Assembly: GCA_945952105.1 (NCBI GenBank)
Contig: CAMFGZ010000013.1
Coordinates: 82,021-146,020, forward strand
Direction of reading: 5' to 3'
DNA length: 64,000 nucleotides
Origin: an uncultured Rhodospirillaceae bacterium
GTDB taxonomy: Bacteria > Pseudomonadota > Alphaproteobacteria > Reyranellales > Reyranellaceae
The translations under genes and the position numbers were made by a program. The stretch's first letter is position 1; each line of letters opens with the position of its first letter. The notes under the pieces were generated by a model. That model did no database searches. It saw only the letters and a program-made list of their open reading frames with translations, and was not told where the DNA came from. This document shows, one piece after another, positions 26,750-35,453 of the stretch.

Positions 26750-27469
26750 ATGGCCGACCTTCATTTTCTCGCCAATCCTGCGCGTTTCCGCCGCTTCAGC
26801 CAGCGGGTGCTGCCTGGCCTCGCCTTCGCGACGGTGCTCATGCTCGCGGTCGGCGTCTACATGGCCTTCTTCGTGTCGCCGGAGGACTACCAGCAGGGCA
26901 AGACGGTGCGGATCATGTTCGTGCACGTGCCGTCGGCCTGGCTGTCGATGGGCGGCTACGCGATGCTGGCGGCGCTCGGCGCCTCGCTGCTGGTGTGGCG
27001 CCATCCGCTGGCGGCGCTGATGGCGCGCGCGGCCGCACCCGTGGGCGCGAGCTTTGCGGCGGTCTGCCTGCTGACCGGCTCGCTGTGGGGCCGGCCGATG
27101 TGGGGCACCTACTGGGTGTGGGACGCGCGGCTCACCTCGATGCTGCTGCTCTTCTTCCTCTATCTCGGCCACATCGCGCTCAGCCGTGCCTACGACTCGC
27201 CCGAGCGCGGCGATCGCGCGGCAGCGATCCTGGCGCTGATCGGCGTGATCAACCTGCCGATCATCAAGTTCTCGGTCGACTGGTGGAACACACTGCACCA
27301 GCCGGCCTCGATCACGCGGCTCGACGCGCCGGCGATCCACAATTCGATCCTCGTGCCGCTGCTCTGGATGGCGGTCTCGCTGCTCTTCCTCTTCGTCTGG
27401 CTGGTGCTGCTGCGCACCGAGACCGAGATCGACCGGCGCCGGCTCGAGAATGCCGAGGCCGCGGCATGA
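26750..27469 (+). CDS. ccmC: Heme-handling protein CcmC
   Basis: A 239-residue protein with six membrane helices and the WWD motif [17 protein letters not shown], which holds heme for transfer to CcmE. The flanking His ligands are in MFVHVPSAW and in NTLHQPASI. Two ATGs compete: at 26741 the GGAGG touches the start, at 26750 it is 9 nt away, so 26750 is chosen. Confidence 0.95.
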   Translation: MADLHFLANPARFRRFSQRVLPGLAFATVLMLAVGVYMAFFVSPEDYQQGKTVRIMFVHVPSAWLSMGGYAMLAALGASLLVWRHPLAALMARAAAPVGASFAAVCLLTGSLWGRPMWGTYWVWDARLTSMLLLFFLYLGHIALSRAYDSPERGDRAAAILALIGVINLPIIKFSVDWWNTLHQPASITRLDAPAIHNSILVPLLWMAVSLLFLFVWLVLLRTETEIDRRRLENAEAAA

Positions 27470-27606
27470 GCAATCATGCGGCCTATATCCTCGGCGCCTA
27501 TCTCGCCGCCGCCGTAATCCTGGGCGGCCTCGTGATCGCGTCGCTCGCGGCGCGCAACAGGGTGCGGCGCGAGCTGGCGGCACGGGGGCTCGACAAGCGC
27601 CGATGA
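27466..27606 (+). CDS. ccmD: Heme exporter protein CcmD
   Basis: A 46-residue protein, short enough to be missed by automatic calling. One membrane helix ([20 protein letters not shown]) is followed by a basic tail ([17 protein letters not shown]), as in CcmD. It overlaps ccmC by ATGA and ccmE by 4 bp. CcmD helps CcmABC release heme-loaded CcmE. Confidence 0.92.
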   Translation: MSNHAAYILGAYLAAAVILGGLVIASLAARNRVRRELAARGLDKRR

Positions 27607-28037
27607 CCCCTAAACGCCGCCGCCTCTGGTTGTTGCTGGGATCGCTGGGCACGCTCGGCGTCGCGGCCGCGCTCGTGCTCACGGCGCTGAACGACAATCT
27701 CGTCTTCTTCTATTCGCCGACCCAGGTCGCCGAGAAGAGCCTCGGTCCCGACCGCCGCTTCCGGCTGGGCGGGTTGGTCGAGCAGGGCAGCGTGCAGAAG
27801 GACGGACAGACCGTGCGCTTCACCGTCACCGACACGCACAAGACGGTGAAGGTCGTCTATCGCGGCATCCTGCCCGACCTTTTCCGAGAGGGGCAGGGCG
27901 TGATCGCCGAGGGTTCGATCGGCCCGGATGGCGTGTTCACCGCGCGCGAGATCCTCGCGAAGCATGACGAGAACTACATGCCGCCGGAGGTCGCCAAGGC
28001 GATCAAGGAAAGCGGGCAATGGAAAGAGCGCAAATGA
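27603..28037 (+). CDS. ccmE: Cytochrome c-type heme chaperone CcmE
   Basis: A 144-residue periplasmic chaperone with one N-terminal anchor ([19 protein letters not shown]) and an OB-fold domain. The heme-binding His lies in AKHDENYMP near residue 122, with the conserved Tyr three positions later. It takes heme from CcmC and passes it to CcmF. Starts by ATGA overlap with ccmD. Confidence 0.95.
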   Translation: MTPKRRRLWLLLGSLGTLGVAAALVLTALNDNLVFFYSPTQVAEKSLGPDRRFRLGGLVEQGSVQKDGQTVRFTVTDTHKTVKVVYRGILPDLFREGQGVIAEGSIGPDGVFTAREILAKHDENYMPPEVAKAIKESGQWKERK

Positions 28038-28056
28038 TGCGAAGCAGCATTTGCGC
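28028..28056. repeat. Hairpin between ccmE and ccmF
   Basis: GCGCAAATG (28028-28036) pairs with CATTTGCGC (28048-28056) around an 11-nt loop, covering the ccmE stop codon. It precedes ccmF by 45 bp in the only real gap of the operon and could limit mRNA decay or tune expression of the distal genes. Confidence 0.5.
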
Positions 28057-28101
28057 TGGTGGCGTGGAGGCTTTCATGCGCCTTCGCTGCGCTGCAAGCG
28101 C

Positions 28102-30051
28102 ATGATTCCGGAGTTGGGCCACTTCGCGCTGATCCTCGCGCTGGCCGTCGCGCTGGTGCAGGGGACGCTGCCTCTCGTCGGCGCCAGCAGAGGCGACCTG
28201 CGCCTCATGTCGCTCGGCCGCACGGCGGCCCTCACGCAGGCGTTCCTCGTGCTGCTGGCGTTCGGCGCGCTGACGCAGGCCTATGTCACGTCGGACTTCT
28301 CCGTCCTCAACGTCGTCGACAACTCGCATTCGGCCAAGCCGCTGCTCTACAAGATCAGCGGCGTGTGGGGGAACCACGAAGGGTCGATGCTGCTGTGGGC
28401 GCTGATCCTCGCGCTGTTCGGCGCGGCGGTGGCGATCTTTGGCAACAACCTGCCAGACACGTTGCGCAGCCGCGTGCTGGCGATCCAGGCGCTGATCGGC
28501 GTCGGCTTCCTCGCCTTCCTGCTCTTCACCTCGAACCCGTTCGAGCGCGTGTTCCCCGCGCCGCCCGACGGCAACGGGCTCAATCCACTGCTGCAGGATC
28601 CCGGCCTCGCCTTCCATCCGCCGCTTCTCTATCTCGGCTATGTCGGCTTCTCGGTGACCTACGCCTTCGCCGTCGCCGCATTGCTCGAAGGCAGGGTCGA
28701 TGCAGCCTGGGCGCGCTGGGTGCGGCCGTGGGCGCTCGCGGCCTGGTGCTTCCTGACGCTCGGCATCGCGCTGGGTTCGTGGTGGGCCTATTACATCCTC
28801 GGCTGGGGCGGCTTCTGGTTCTGGGATCCGGTCGAGAACGCCTCGCTGATGCCGTGGCTCGCGGGCACGGCGCTGCTGCACTCGGCCATCGTCGTGGAGA
28901 AGCGCGACGCGCTGAAGAGCTGGACGGTGCTGCTGGCCCTGCTGGCCTTCTCGCTGTCGCTGCTCGGCACCTTCCTGGTGCGCTCGGGCGTGCTCACGTC
29001 GGTCCATGCCTTCGCGCAGGATCCGGCGCGCGGCATGTTCATCCTCGCCTTCCTGCTGCTCGTCACCGGCGGTGGCTTGGCGCTCTACGCCTGGCGCGCG
29101 CCGCAGCTCCAGGGCGGCGGGCTGTTCCAGCCGGTCAGCCGCGAGGGCGCGCTGATCCTGAACAATCTGCTTCTCTGCACCTTGGCGGCCACGGTGCTGC
29201 TGGGCACGCTCTATCCGCTGTTCCTCGACCTGCTGACCGGCAACAAGGTCTCGGTCGGACCGCCGTTCTTCAACGCGACCTTCGTGCCGCTCTGTGCCCC
29301 GCTGTTCGCCGCGCTCTGCGTCGGGCCTTTCCTCGGCTGGAAGCGCGCCGAGCTGTGGCCGGCGCTGATGCGGCTGCGGATCGCGTTCGTCGTGTCGCTG
29401 GCGGCGATCCTCGTGGCGATGACGATGATCGACAGCCGTTCGACGCTCGCCGCGCTCGCCTTCGGCTTCGGCGTCTGGCTGATCGTCGGCAGCCTCGCGG
29501 CGCTCACGGACCGCGTCCGCAGCGGCACGCTCCGCACCATCCCGCGCTCGACCCTGGGCATGGTGATCAGCCACGCGGCCCTGGGTGTCGTCGTGCTGGG
29601 CTCGGTCGCGACCTCGTCGTGGAACACCGAGCTGATGCAGACCATGAAGCCCGGCGACAAGGTCTCCTTCGCGGGCTACGCCGTGCAGCTCGAGCGGATG
29701 GACGAAGTGCAGGGCCCCAACTACGTGGCCGAGCGCGCGACGCTCAATGTCACCGTCGGCGGCAAGCCCTACACCGTGCTGCAGCCCGAGCGTCGGCTGT
29801 TCACCGTGCAGCGCCGCCAGGTCGCCGAGACGGCGATCCAGACCAACGGGCTGCGCGACTTCTATGCCACGCTGGGCGAGGGCAACCCGCAACAGGGCTG
29901 GGTGATCCGCCTCTATCTCAATCCGCTGGCGCCATGGATCTGGCTCGGTGCGGCGCTGTGCGCGCTGGGCGGCTTCGTCTCGCTGTCGGACCGGCGCCTG
30001 CGCATCGGCGCGCCGTCGCGGCGCCCCTCATCATTGCAGCCGGCCGAATAG
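28102..30051 (+). CDS. ccmF: Cytochrome c heme lyase subunit CcmF
   Basis: A 649-residue multi-helix protein with the WWD domain WGGFWFWDPVENASLMPWL near residue 240 and conserved neighbouring His residues (SHSAKPLLY, FHPPLLYLG, TALLHSAI). It catalyses attachment of heme to the CXXCH cysteines of apocytochromes with CcmH/CcmI. Length is standard. The start at 28102 matches the family; the longer open frame upstream lies inside ccmE. Confidence 0.95.
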   Translation: MIPELGHFALILALAVALVQGTLPLVGASRGDLRLMSLGRTAALTQAFLVLLAFGALTQAYVTSDFSVLNVVDNSHSAKPLLYKISGVWGNHEGSMLLWALILALFGAAVAIFGNNLPDTLRSRVLAIQALIGVGFLAFLLFTSNPFERVFPAPPDGNGLNPLLQDPGLAFHPPLLYLGYVGFSVTYAFAVAALLEGRVDAAWARWVRPWALAAWCFLTLGIALGSWWAYYILGWGGFWFWDPVENASLMPWLAGTALLHSAIVVEKRDALKSWTVLLALLAFSLSLLGTFLVRSGVLTSVHAFAQDPARGMFILAFLLLVTGGGLALYAWRAPQLQGGGLFQPVSREGALILNNLLLCTLAATVLLGTLYPLFLDLLTGNKVSVGPPFFNATFVPLCAPLFAALCVGPFLGWKRAELWPALMRLRIAFVVSLAAILVAMTMIDSRSTLAALAFGFGVWLIVGSLAALTDRVRSGTLRTIPRSTLGMVISHAALGVVVLGSVATSSWNTELMQTMKPGDKVSFAGYAVQLERMDEVQGPNYVAERATLNVTVGGKPYTVLQPERRLFTVQRRQVAETAIQTNGLRDFYATLGEGNPQQGWVIRLYLNPLAPWIWLGAALCALGGFVSLSDRRLRIGAPSRRPSSLQPAE

Positions 30052-30591
30052 ATGCGGCGCCTCCTCTTCATCCTGCCGCTGCTGACGCTCGCGCTGATGG
30101 CCGGCTTCTTCGCCTGGTCGCTGACCAGCGGCCGCGACCCCGCCTCGATCGGCTCGGTGGTCGTCGGACGCGAGGCGCCGAAGCTCGACCTGCCGGCGTT
30201 GCGGCCCGGCGATCCGCCGCTCACCGGCGCGGCGCTGCGCACCGGCAAGCCGGTGATCGTGAATTTCTTCGCGAGCTGGTGCACGCCCTGCCTTGCCGAG
30301 CATCCGCTGTTCACCCGGCTGGCCGAGCGCGAGGGCGCGACGATCATCGGCATCGCGTGGAAGAACAAGCGCGAGGACGCGACGGCGTGGCTGAAGAAGC
30401 TCGGCGATCCCTTCAAGTTCGCGGGCCTCGACCTCGACGGCAAGACCGGCCTCGACTGGGGCCTCTCCGGCGTGCCCGAGACCTACCTGATCGACGGCGC
30501 CGGCATCGTGCGCCGCCACTATCGCGGGCCGATCACCGAGCGCGACCTCAACGAGACGATCCTGCCGTTCCTGAAGGGAGCGGTGAAGTGA
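30052..30591 (+). CDS. ccmG: Thiol:disulfide interchange protein CcmG (DsbE)
   Basis: A 179-residue membrane-anchored thioredoxin-fold protein. It has an N-terminal helix (LLFILPLLTLALMAGFFAW), the active site FFASWCTPCLAEHP and the conserved GVPETYLID cis-Pro loop. It keeps apocytochrome or CcmH cysteines reduced. It starts directly after the ccmF stop. Confidence 0.95.
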   Translation: MRRLLFILPLLTLALMAGFFAWSLTSGRDPASIGSVVVGREAPKLDLPALRPGDPPLTGAALRTGKPVIVNFFASWCTPCLAEHPLFTRLAEREGATIIGIAWKNKREDATAWLKKLGDPFKFAGLDLDGKTGLDWGLSGVPETYLIDGAGIVRRHYRGPITERDLNETILPFLKGAVK

Positions 30592-31211
30592 AGTCGCTCC
30601 TCAAATTAATCCCGTCGTCTCGACCGGAGCGCCGCAGGCGCGGAGCGGAGAGACCTTCTCTCCACGAAAAGCCGGCAATGCGTCGAGAGAAGGTCTCTCC
30701 GCTCCGCCTCGCTGCGCGAGGCTCCGGTCGAGACGACGGGAGTTATTTGAGGAGCCTGAGAGCGCTGCTCTGCCTGCTCGCCCTGCTGTTCACCCTCCCC
30801 GCCCACGCCGTCGAACCGTCGGAAATCCTCCCCGACCCCGCGCTCGAATCCCGTGCCCGCGAGATCGGCCGCGCGTTGCGCTGCGTCGTCTGCCAGAACC
30901 AGTCGATCGACGATTCCTCGGCCGAGGTGGCGCGCGACATGCGCCGGGCCGTGCGCGAGCGGCTGACCGCAGGCGACAGCGACGGCGACGTCTTCGCCTT
31001 CATGGTCGCGCGCTACGGCGACTACGTGCTGCTGAAGCCGCCCTTCAAGGCCGGCACGCTCGTCCTGTGGCTGGGCGCGCCGCTCGTGCTGCTGGTGGCC
31101 GGGGGCGCGCTCCTCCTCGCCGCGCGCCGCCGCCGCGCCCAACCCGTCACGGCGCCAAAACCACTCGACGAGGAGGAGCGCCGCCGCCTCGACGCGCTCC
31201 TGAAGGGCTGA
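30588..31211 (+). CDS. ccmH: Cytochrome c maturation protein CcmH, N-terminus carrying an in-frame palindromic insertion
   Basis: The C-terminal 140 residues are normal CcmH: signal segment LRALLCLLALLFTLPAHA, ILPDPALESRAREIGRALRC and the redox motif RCVVCQNQSIDDS, then VARYGDYVLLKPPF and a C-terminal membrane helix. Upstream the frame stays open through a 160-bp palindromic element back to a GTG (30588) that overlaps the ccmG stop and has AAGGGAG 7 nt before it, so this is the likely original start. Read from there the protein has 207 residues and about 53 extra, very basic residues ahead of the signal. Two other starts exist in or at the element: ATG 30678 (177 residues) and TTG 30747 (154 residues, the normal CcmH length). 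Confidence 0.85.
   Translation: MKSLLKLIPSSRPERRRRGAERPSLHEKPAMRREKVSPLRLAARGSGRDDGSYLRSLRALLCLLALLFTLPAHAVEPSEILPDPALESRAREIGRALRCVVCQNQSIDDSSAEVARDMRRAVRERLTAGDSDGDVFAFMVARYGDYVLLKPPFKAGTLVLWLGAPLVLLVAGGALLLAARRRRAQPVTAPKPLDEEERRRLDALLKG
30596..30755. repeat. Palindromic element inserted in frame in ccmH
   Basis: Outer arms 30596-30630 and 30721-30755 are 35 bp each with two mismatches. Inner arms 30640-30662 and 30685-30707 are 23 bp and perfect. Small hairpins lie at the junctions (30629-30641 and 30708-30720), giving a clover-leaf fold. It has no stop codon in the ccmH frame. It behaves like REP/BIME elements or the protein-coding palindromic elements of Rickettsia; I see no other full copy in this window. 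Confidence 0.85.
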
Positions 31212-31217
31212 CGGGCG

Positions 31218-32501
31218 ATGCTCGAATTCCTGCTGGCCCTTCTCACCACCGCGACGGTCGCAGCCCTTCTCTGGCCGCTGCTGCGCACGCGCCTGCCCGC
31301 ACGCGACCGGCTAAGGGCTGAACTGGCGATCTACCGCGACCAGCTTGCCGAGCTGGATCGCGAACGCGCCGCCGGCACGCTCGGCCCCACCGAAGCCACC
31401 GCCGCGCGCACCGAGATCGAGCGCCGCATGCTGGCCGCCGGCGATGCCGCCTCGGCCACGGCCAAAGCAAAGACCTCCTCCGACGCGGTGCAGAAGTGGC
31501 TGCCCCCGGCGCTCTCGCTCTTCGTCCCGCTGCTGGCGCTCGGCCTCTACCTGCAGGTCGGCCGCCCCGGCCTGCCCGCCGCGCCCTTTGCCGATCGTGT
31601 CGCCGAGCGCGGCACCGGCCACACCGGCCCGCAGCAGCTCGACGTCGCACGCCTGCTGACCGAGGCGCGCGCGCGTCTGGCGCAGGACCCCAACGATGCC
31701 GACGCGCTGGCCGCGTTGGCTGAGGGCCTGACTCTGGAGGCCGGCGGCACCGTCACCCCGCAGGCGCTCGACGCGCTGCGCCGCGCGCTGCAGGCGCGGC
31801 CCGACGATCCGCGCATCCTCTACTATCTCGGCCTGCACGAGGCGCAGAGCGGCGATTCGAAGGCCGCGATCGCCCGCTGGAGCGACCTTGTAGCGAAGAG
31901 CCCGCCCGACGCACCGTATCTCGGCCTGCTGCGCGCCGAGATCGCGCGGGTGGCGAAGGCTGCCGGCATCGAGGTGCCGCAACCGGCCCAACCCCCGCCA
32001 TCCACCATGCCGACGCCCAGCCGCGAGCAGCAGGAGGCGATGGCGCAGCTCCCGCCGGAGCAGCGCCAGCAGGCGATCCGCTCCATGGTCGAGGGGCTGG
32101 CCGCTCGCCTCGCCGACGCGCCGCAGGACCGCGCCGGCTGGCTGCGCCTGGCCAATGCCTGGAAGGTGCTGGGCGAGAACGCCAACGCCGCCGACGCCTA
32201 CGGCCGCGCCGACACGCTGGCCCCCGTCGACGCGCGCATCCTGGCCGACTGGGCCGAGGCGCATGTGCGCCAGCTGGCGCCCGGCGCCGTGCCGTCGCCG
32301 CAGGCCGTCGCCGTGCTGGAGCGGCTGGAGAAGGCCGAGCCGCGCAACGCGCTGGCGCTGTTCTATCTGGGCGTCGCCGCCGAAGCCGCGGGCAACAAGC
32401 CGGCGGCGCTGCAGCGCTGGAAGACGCTACTGGCCCTGCTCCCGGCGGATGCGCCGATTCGGGGGATGCTGGAGGAGCGGATTAAGGGGGCAGGGGGGTG
32501 A
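31218..32501 (+). CDS. ccmI: Cytochrome c maturation protein CcmI (TPR)
   Basis: A 427-residue protein. Two membrane helices (LEFLLALLTTATVAALLW at the start and LPPALSLFVPLLALGLYLQV near residue 95) enclose a cytoplasmic loop with the CcmI-typical YRDQLAELDRERAAG. The rest is periplasmic with TPR-like helices (RLANAWKVLGENANAADAY). CcmI binds apocytochrome c C-termini for the CcmFH lyase. It ends the operon. Confidence 0.93.
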   Translation: MLEFLLALLTTATVAALLWPLLRTRLPARDRLRAELAIYRDQLAELDRERAAGTLGPTEATAARTEIERRMLAAGDAASATAKAKTSSDAVQKWLPPALSLFVPLLALGLYLQVGRPGLPAAPFADRVAERGTGHTGPQQLDVARLLTEARARLAQDPNDADALAALAEGLTLEAGGTVTPQALDALRRALQARPDDPRILYYLGLHEAQSGDSKAAIARWSDLVAKSPPDAPYLGLLRAEIARVAKAAGIEVPQPAQPPPSTMPTPSREQQEAMAQLPPEQRQQAIRSMVEGLAARLADAPQDRAGWLRLANAWKVLGENANAADAYGRADTLAPVDARILADWAEAHVRQLAPGAVPSPQAVAVLERLEKAEPRNALALFYLGVAAEAAGNKPAALQRWKTLLALLPADAPIRGMLEERIKGAGG

Positions 32502-32582
32502 GCGGAGCCCGAATCTCGTACAGTCGTGGGTTGTCTACTCGATGCCTGCATGCTGAGTTTGCTTCCTTGTGCGGGGAGCAGG

Positions 32583-33515
32583 ATGGCCGTTCCGGATTTT
32601 CAATCGTTGATGTTGCCGGTTCTCAAGGCAGTAGGGGAAAGCGGGCCAATCTCAGCACCGGATGTACGGGCGCGCGTCGCCGAGCAACTTAGATTGGCCG
32701 CGAGCGATCTCGCGGAGCTTTTGCCCAGCGGTCGCCAGTCGACGTTCGCCAATCGAATCGCATGGGCCAACATCTTCATGCGACGTGCGGGCCTGATCAG
32801 TGTCGTTCGCCGCGGCATCTACGAGCTGACCGCTGAAGGAGCATCGGTCCTCGGGAATCGCCCGTCGCGCATCGATATGAAGTATCTCGAAAGCTTCCCG
32901 TCCTATGTCAATTGGAGGAAGCGTAGCTTGCGATCCGACGATGAAGACGTCGGCATCAGCGGACCTGCCGACGGAGCGCAGGAAACGATTTCGACCAATC
33001 CCGAAGAGCAAATCGAGCAGAGCCACAAAGAGCTTACTGCGACGGTGGAAGCGGACCTCCTCGATAGGCTCCGGGCGGTTACACCGGCACAATTCGAGCA
33101 GATCATCGTCGATCTACTGGTGGCGATGGGCTACGGCGGCGGGCGCTCGGAGATGGCCAAGGCCGTTGGCCGCTCGGGCGATAATGGTGTCGATGGCGTA
33201 GTGCGCGAAGACAAACTTGGCCTCGACGTCGTCTATATGCAGGCGAAGCGATACTCTCCCACCAACCCGGTTGGTGCGGGAGAAGTCCGCGATTTCATAG
33301 GGGCCCTGGAGGGGCATCGTGCCTCAAAAGGCGTGTTCGTCACGACATCCACATTTCCGCAATCTGCGCACGATTATGTTGCGCGCGTGTCAAAGCGAGT
33401 CGTCCTGATAGAAGGCGAAGAGTTGGCGGCGTTGATGGTCGCACATGGTGTCGGTGTGCGCGTCAAGACGATCTACGAGGTCAAAGAGCTGGACGACGAC
33501 TACTTCTCGGAATGA
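32583..33515 (+). CDS. mrr: Mrr-family type IV restriction endonuclease
   Basis: A 310-residue protein with an N-terminal winged-helix Mrr_N domain (FQSLMLPVLKAVGESGPIS onward) and a C-terminal Mrr_cat nuclease domain (about 165-290). The PD-(D/E)XK core is visible as NGVDGVVRED...VVYMQAKRY (Asp, then Gln-x-Lys), preceded by TPAQFEQIIVDLLVAMGYGG. Such enzymes cut DNA with foreign methylation. GGGGAGCAGG precedes ATG 32583; a longer frame to 32526 is less likely. Codon use looks less GC-biased than the ccm genes, suggesting transfer. Confidence 0.92.
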   Translation: MAVPDFQSLMLPVLKAVGESGPISAPDVRARVAEQLRLAASDLAELLPSGRQSTFANRIAWANIFMRRAGLISVVRRGIYELTAEGASVLGNRPSRIDMKYLESFPSYVNWRKRSLRSDDEDVGISGPADGAQETISTNPEEQIEQSHKELTATVEADLLDRLRAVTPAQFEQIIVDLLVAMGYGGGRSEMAKAVGRSGDNGVDGVVREDKLGLDVVYMQAKRYSPTNPVGAGEVRDFIGALEGHRASKGVFVTTSTFPQSAHDYVARVSKRVVLIEGEELAALMVAHGVGVRVKTIYEVKELDDDYFSE

Positions 33516-33579
33516 ACTTTTGGATCGCCGTTCGCTTGAAGCCAAACCGTCCACTTTGGGGTTGAGGAAACGACAGAGA

Positions 33580-34344
33580 ATGAAGTTCGCAGACATTGAG
33601 GGCCAACGTCGCGAGGCTGAACCTGGGCTTTCCGCTACATGCCCCTCTTGCCGCGCTCCCGTGATTGCCAAGTGCGGCGATCACAGAGTGTGGCACTGGG
33701 CGCACCGAGGTGTTCGCGCCTGCGATCCGTGGTGGGAGCCAGAAACAAAATGGCATAGAGCTTGGAAGAACCAATTTCCGGCAGACTGGCAAGAGACTGT
33801 CCATTTCGCCCAAAATGGCGAGAAGCACGTCGCCGATGTGAAGACCCAAAGCGGGATGGTCATTGAGTTTCAGCACTCGTTCCTCAAAGCGGAGGAACGG
33901 GCCGCTCGAGAAACGTTCTATCGCAAGATGGTTTGGGTGGTAGACGGGCGCAGACGCAAGCGCGATGCGGCACAGCTCTTGAAGTGTATCGGTCCACTTG
34001 TGTATGGCCAGCCGCCGTGGATTCTTCATGTCGCCAACCACCACGAAGAATGCGCGCTGTTGCGCGACTGGAATTCTAGCCCCGTGCCCGTCTATTTTGA
34101 CTTAGGGGAAGAAGTTGGAACGCCTGTCCTTTGGCGGCGTGATCCTATCAGCCGAAGTGGCAGAGTGTATTTAACTCCAGTATCGCGTGAATCCTTCTTG
34201 CGCGCACATCGTCAAGGACTCGACGTCGAAAACCCATTTTCGGTCGGCGTTGGTGTGATTGTCGAGGGGCTCCATCGCGCCGCGCAACGACCTCAGCCGT
34301 TGGCAGGATTCCAGCAGCACGTCGCAAGAAGACGTCGTCTTTAG
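33580..34344 (+). CDS. CoiA-like nuclease-domain protein
   Basis: A 254-residue protein of the competence-protein CoiA-like family. It has a zinc-ribbon-like CPSCRAPVIAKCGDHRVWHW near residue 25, then the PD-(D/E)XK nuclease core EKHVADVKTQSGMVIEFQHS (Asp and Glu-Phe-Gln) and a following Lys/Arg-rich helix. It starts 64 bp after the Mrr gene on the same strand. Such proteins occur in bacteria that lack competence and often sit in defence loci. A role with Mrr in restriction is inferred from proximity only. It is AT-richer than the core genes. Confidence 0.8.
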   Translation: MKFADIEGQRREAEPGLSATCPSCRAPVIAKCGDHRVWHWAHRGVRACDPWWEPETKWHRAWKNQFPADWQETVHFAQNGEKHVADVKTQSGMVIEFQHSFLKAEERAARETFYRKMVWVVDGRRRKRDAAQLLKCIGPLVYGQPPWILHVANHHEECALLRDWNSSPVPVYFDLGEEVGTPVLWRRDPISRSGRVYLTPVSRESFLRAHRQGLDVENPFSVGVGVIVEGLHRAAQRPQPLAGFQQHVARRRRL

Positions 34345-34709
34345 CGAATGCCCTAAGCAGCTACTCGGCCTGTCGATTCAATGAATTCCTGATCGCGCAG
34401 GCTAACTATCGGAATCATCAAATCGCCCAGACTGCCGACGGAAATGTAGGGATTCATCTGTTCAGTCTGATTTCTAAAAGCTTGATATTTGCCAATTCGA
34501 CTAACGAGAAAGGCCGATATGTTCACGTAAAACGTGCAGAGTTCACTCTTCTATTCTTCGTCCGACAGCGTGTATGCGCATGTCTGGCATTAAACAATGC
34601 AAGGAAGCTTTGCTCCAGCGTGAGAGAGCCTCATTACCTCCCAGACAATCGCCGCCTCGCCTGGGCTGGCCTATCTCCCGCGTGGATCAACCATCCGCAG
34701 GAGGAAGCC
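34345..34709. other. AT-richer gap without a recognisable gene
   Basis: No tRNA, repeat or convincing protein is seen. One plus-strand frame is open through the whole stretch into the NTF2-like gene, but its translation has no known motif and no good start; the strong AGGAGGAAG sits at the downstream ATG. It may be eroded accessory DNA. Confidence 0.4.
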
Positions 34710-35108
34710 ATGTCCCATCCCGCCGCCACGCCGGACGCCGTCGTCAAGGCCTACGTCGCCACCTGGAACGAGACCGATCCCGCGCGCCGCAGCGCCGGCA
34801 TTGCCGCGGCCTGGACCGAGACGGGGATCTACCGCGATCCGGTGATGGCGAGCGACGGGCATGCCGGGATCGATGCCATGCTGGCGGGCGTGCAGGCGAA
34901 GTTCCCGGGCTTCGTGCTCAAGCGCACGTCGAAGGTCGACGCTCATGGCGGCCTCTCCGGCAGCCTAGTGGGCGGCTATCTGCGTTTCACCTGGTCGCTT
35001 GGTCCGGTCGACGGGCCATCGGTCGTCGAGGGTGTCGATTTCTGCGCCCTGGCGCCGGATGGGCGGCTGGCGTCCGTGGTTGGCTTCATCGACAAGATGC
35101 CGGGTTGA
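34710..35108 (+). CDS. NTF2-like / SnoaL-like domain protein
   Basis: A 132-residue single-domain protein of the NTF2-like superfamily. It has the opening helix TPDAVVKAYVATWNETDPA, then RDPVMASDGHAGIDAML and strands GGYLRFTWSLGP and VVGFIDKMPG. Such proteins form cone-shaped folds used as enzymes or binding proteins, and the sequence does not tell which. AGGAGGAAG lies just before ATG 34710. GC content returns to the core level here. Confidence 0.8.
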   Translation: MSHPAATPDAVVKAYVATWNETDPARRSAGIAAAWTETGIYRDPVMASDGHAGIDAMLAGVQAKFPGFVLKRTSKVDAHGGLSGSLVGGYLRFTWSLGPVDGPSVVEGVDFCALAPDGRLASVVGFIDKMPG

Positions 35109-35160
35109 GAAAGCACGCGACGGTTGCTGTACTGATCGGGGCGGCAATCTATCATCCTGT

Positions 35161-35198
35161 CTGATGGGTTATTGGAATAACCCGTCAGATGGGTTATT
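35161..35198. promoter_or_regulatory. Operator-like repeats before the DUF4160/DUF2442 pair
   Basis: CTGATGGGTTATT (35161-35173) is followed by AATAACCCGTCAG (35176-35188, inverted with one mismatch) and by a direct copy CAGATGGGTTATT (35186-35198). The array ends 3 bp before the start codon, as expected for an autoregulatory toxin-antitoxin operator. Confidence 0.6.
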
Positions 35199-35201
35199 CT
35201 C

Positions 35202-35453
35202 ATGCCGACTGTCCATCGTGCTGGAAATCTGCGCTTCGTTATCTTCCTCGACGATCATGGGCCGCCCCATGTCCACATCTTCTCCGGGCGTGCCGAGGCG
35301 AAGATTCTTCTCGGATCGGACGGTGACGGGCCGGAGCTGGATTGGGCGCGCGGCTTCGATCGCGCCGGCCTGCGCCGGGTGCTCGTCGAGGCTGGGCTGA
35401 GTCGGGCGAAGCTGCGGGCTGCGTGGCGGCGGGTTCACGGAGCCGAACGATGA
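35202..35453 (+). CDS. DUF4160 protein (putative toxin-antitoxin component)
   Basis: An 83-residue protein with the DUF4160 pattern: MPTVHRAGNLRFVIFLDDHG, then PPHVHIFSGRAEAKI, where the two His residues are conserved. Molecular activity is unknown. DUF4160 genes are commonly paired with DUF2442 genes and have been proposed as toxin-antitoxin modules. Here the pair overlaps by ATGA and follows an operator-like repeat array. Confidence 0.85.
   Translation: MPTVHRAGNLRFVIFLDDHGPPHVHIFSGRAEAKILLGSDGDGPELDWARGFDRAGLRRVLVEAGLSRAKLRAAWRRVHGAER

Noticed and set aside
28059..31211. Over-1000-codon plus-strand frame covering ccmF, ccmG and ccmH
   Set aside because: Only its last part (ccmH) is a real gene; the rest is an alternative frame of ccmF/ccmG without motifs.
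34345..34709. Possible gene or transposase remnant in the AT-rich gap
   Set aside because: One open frame exists but has no motif, no ribosome-binding site and no terminal repeats; nothing can be claimed.
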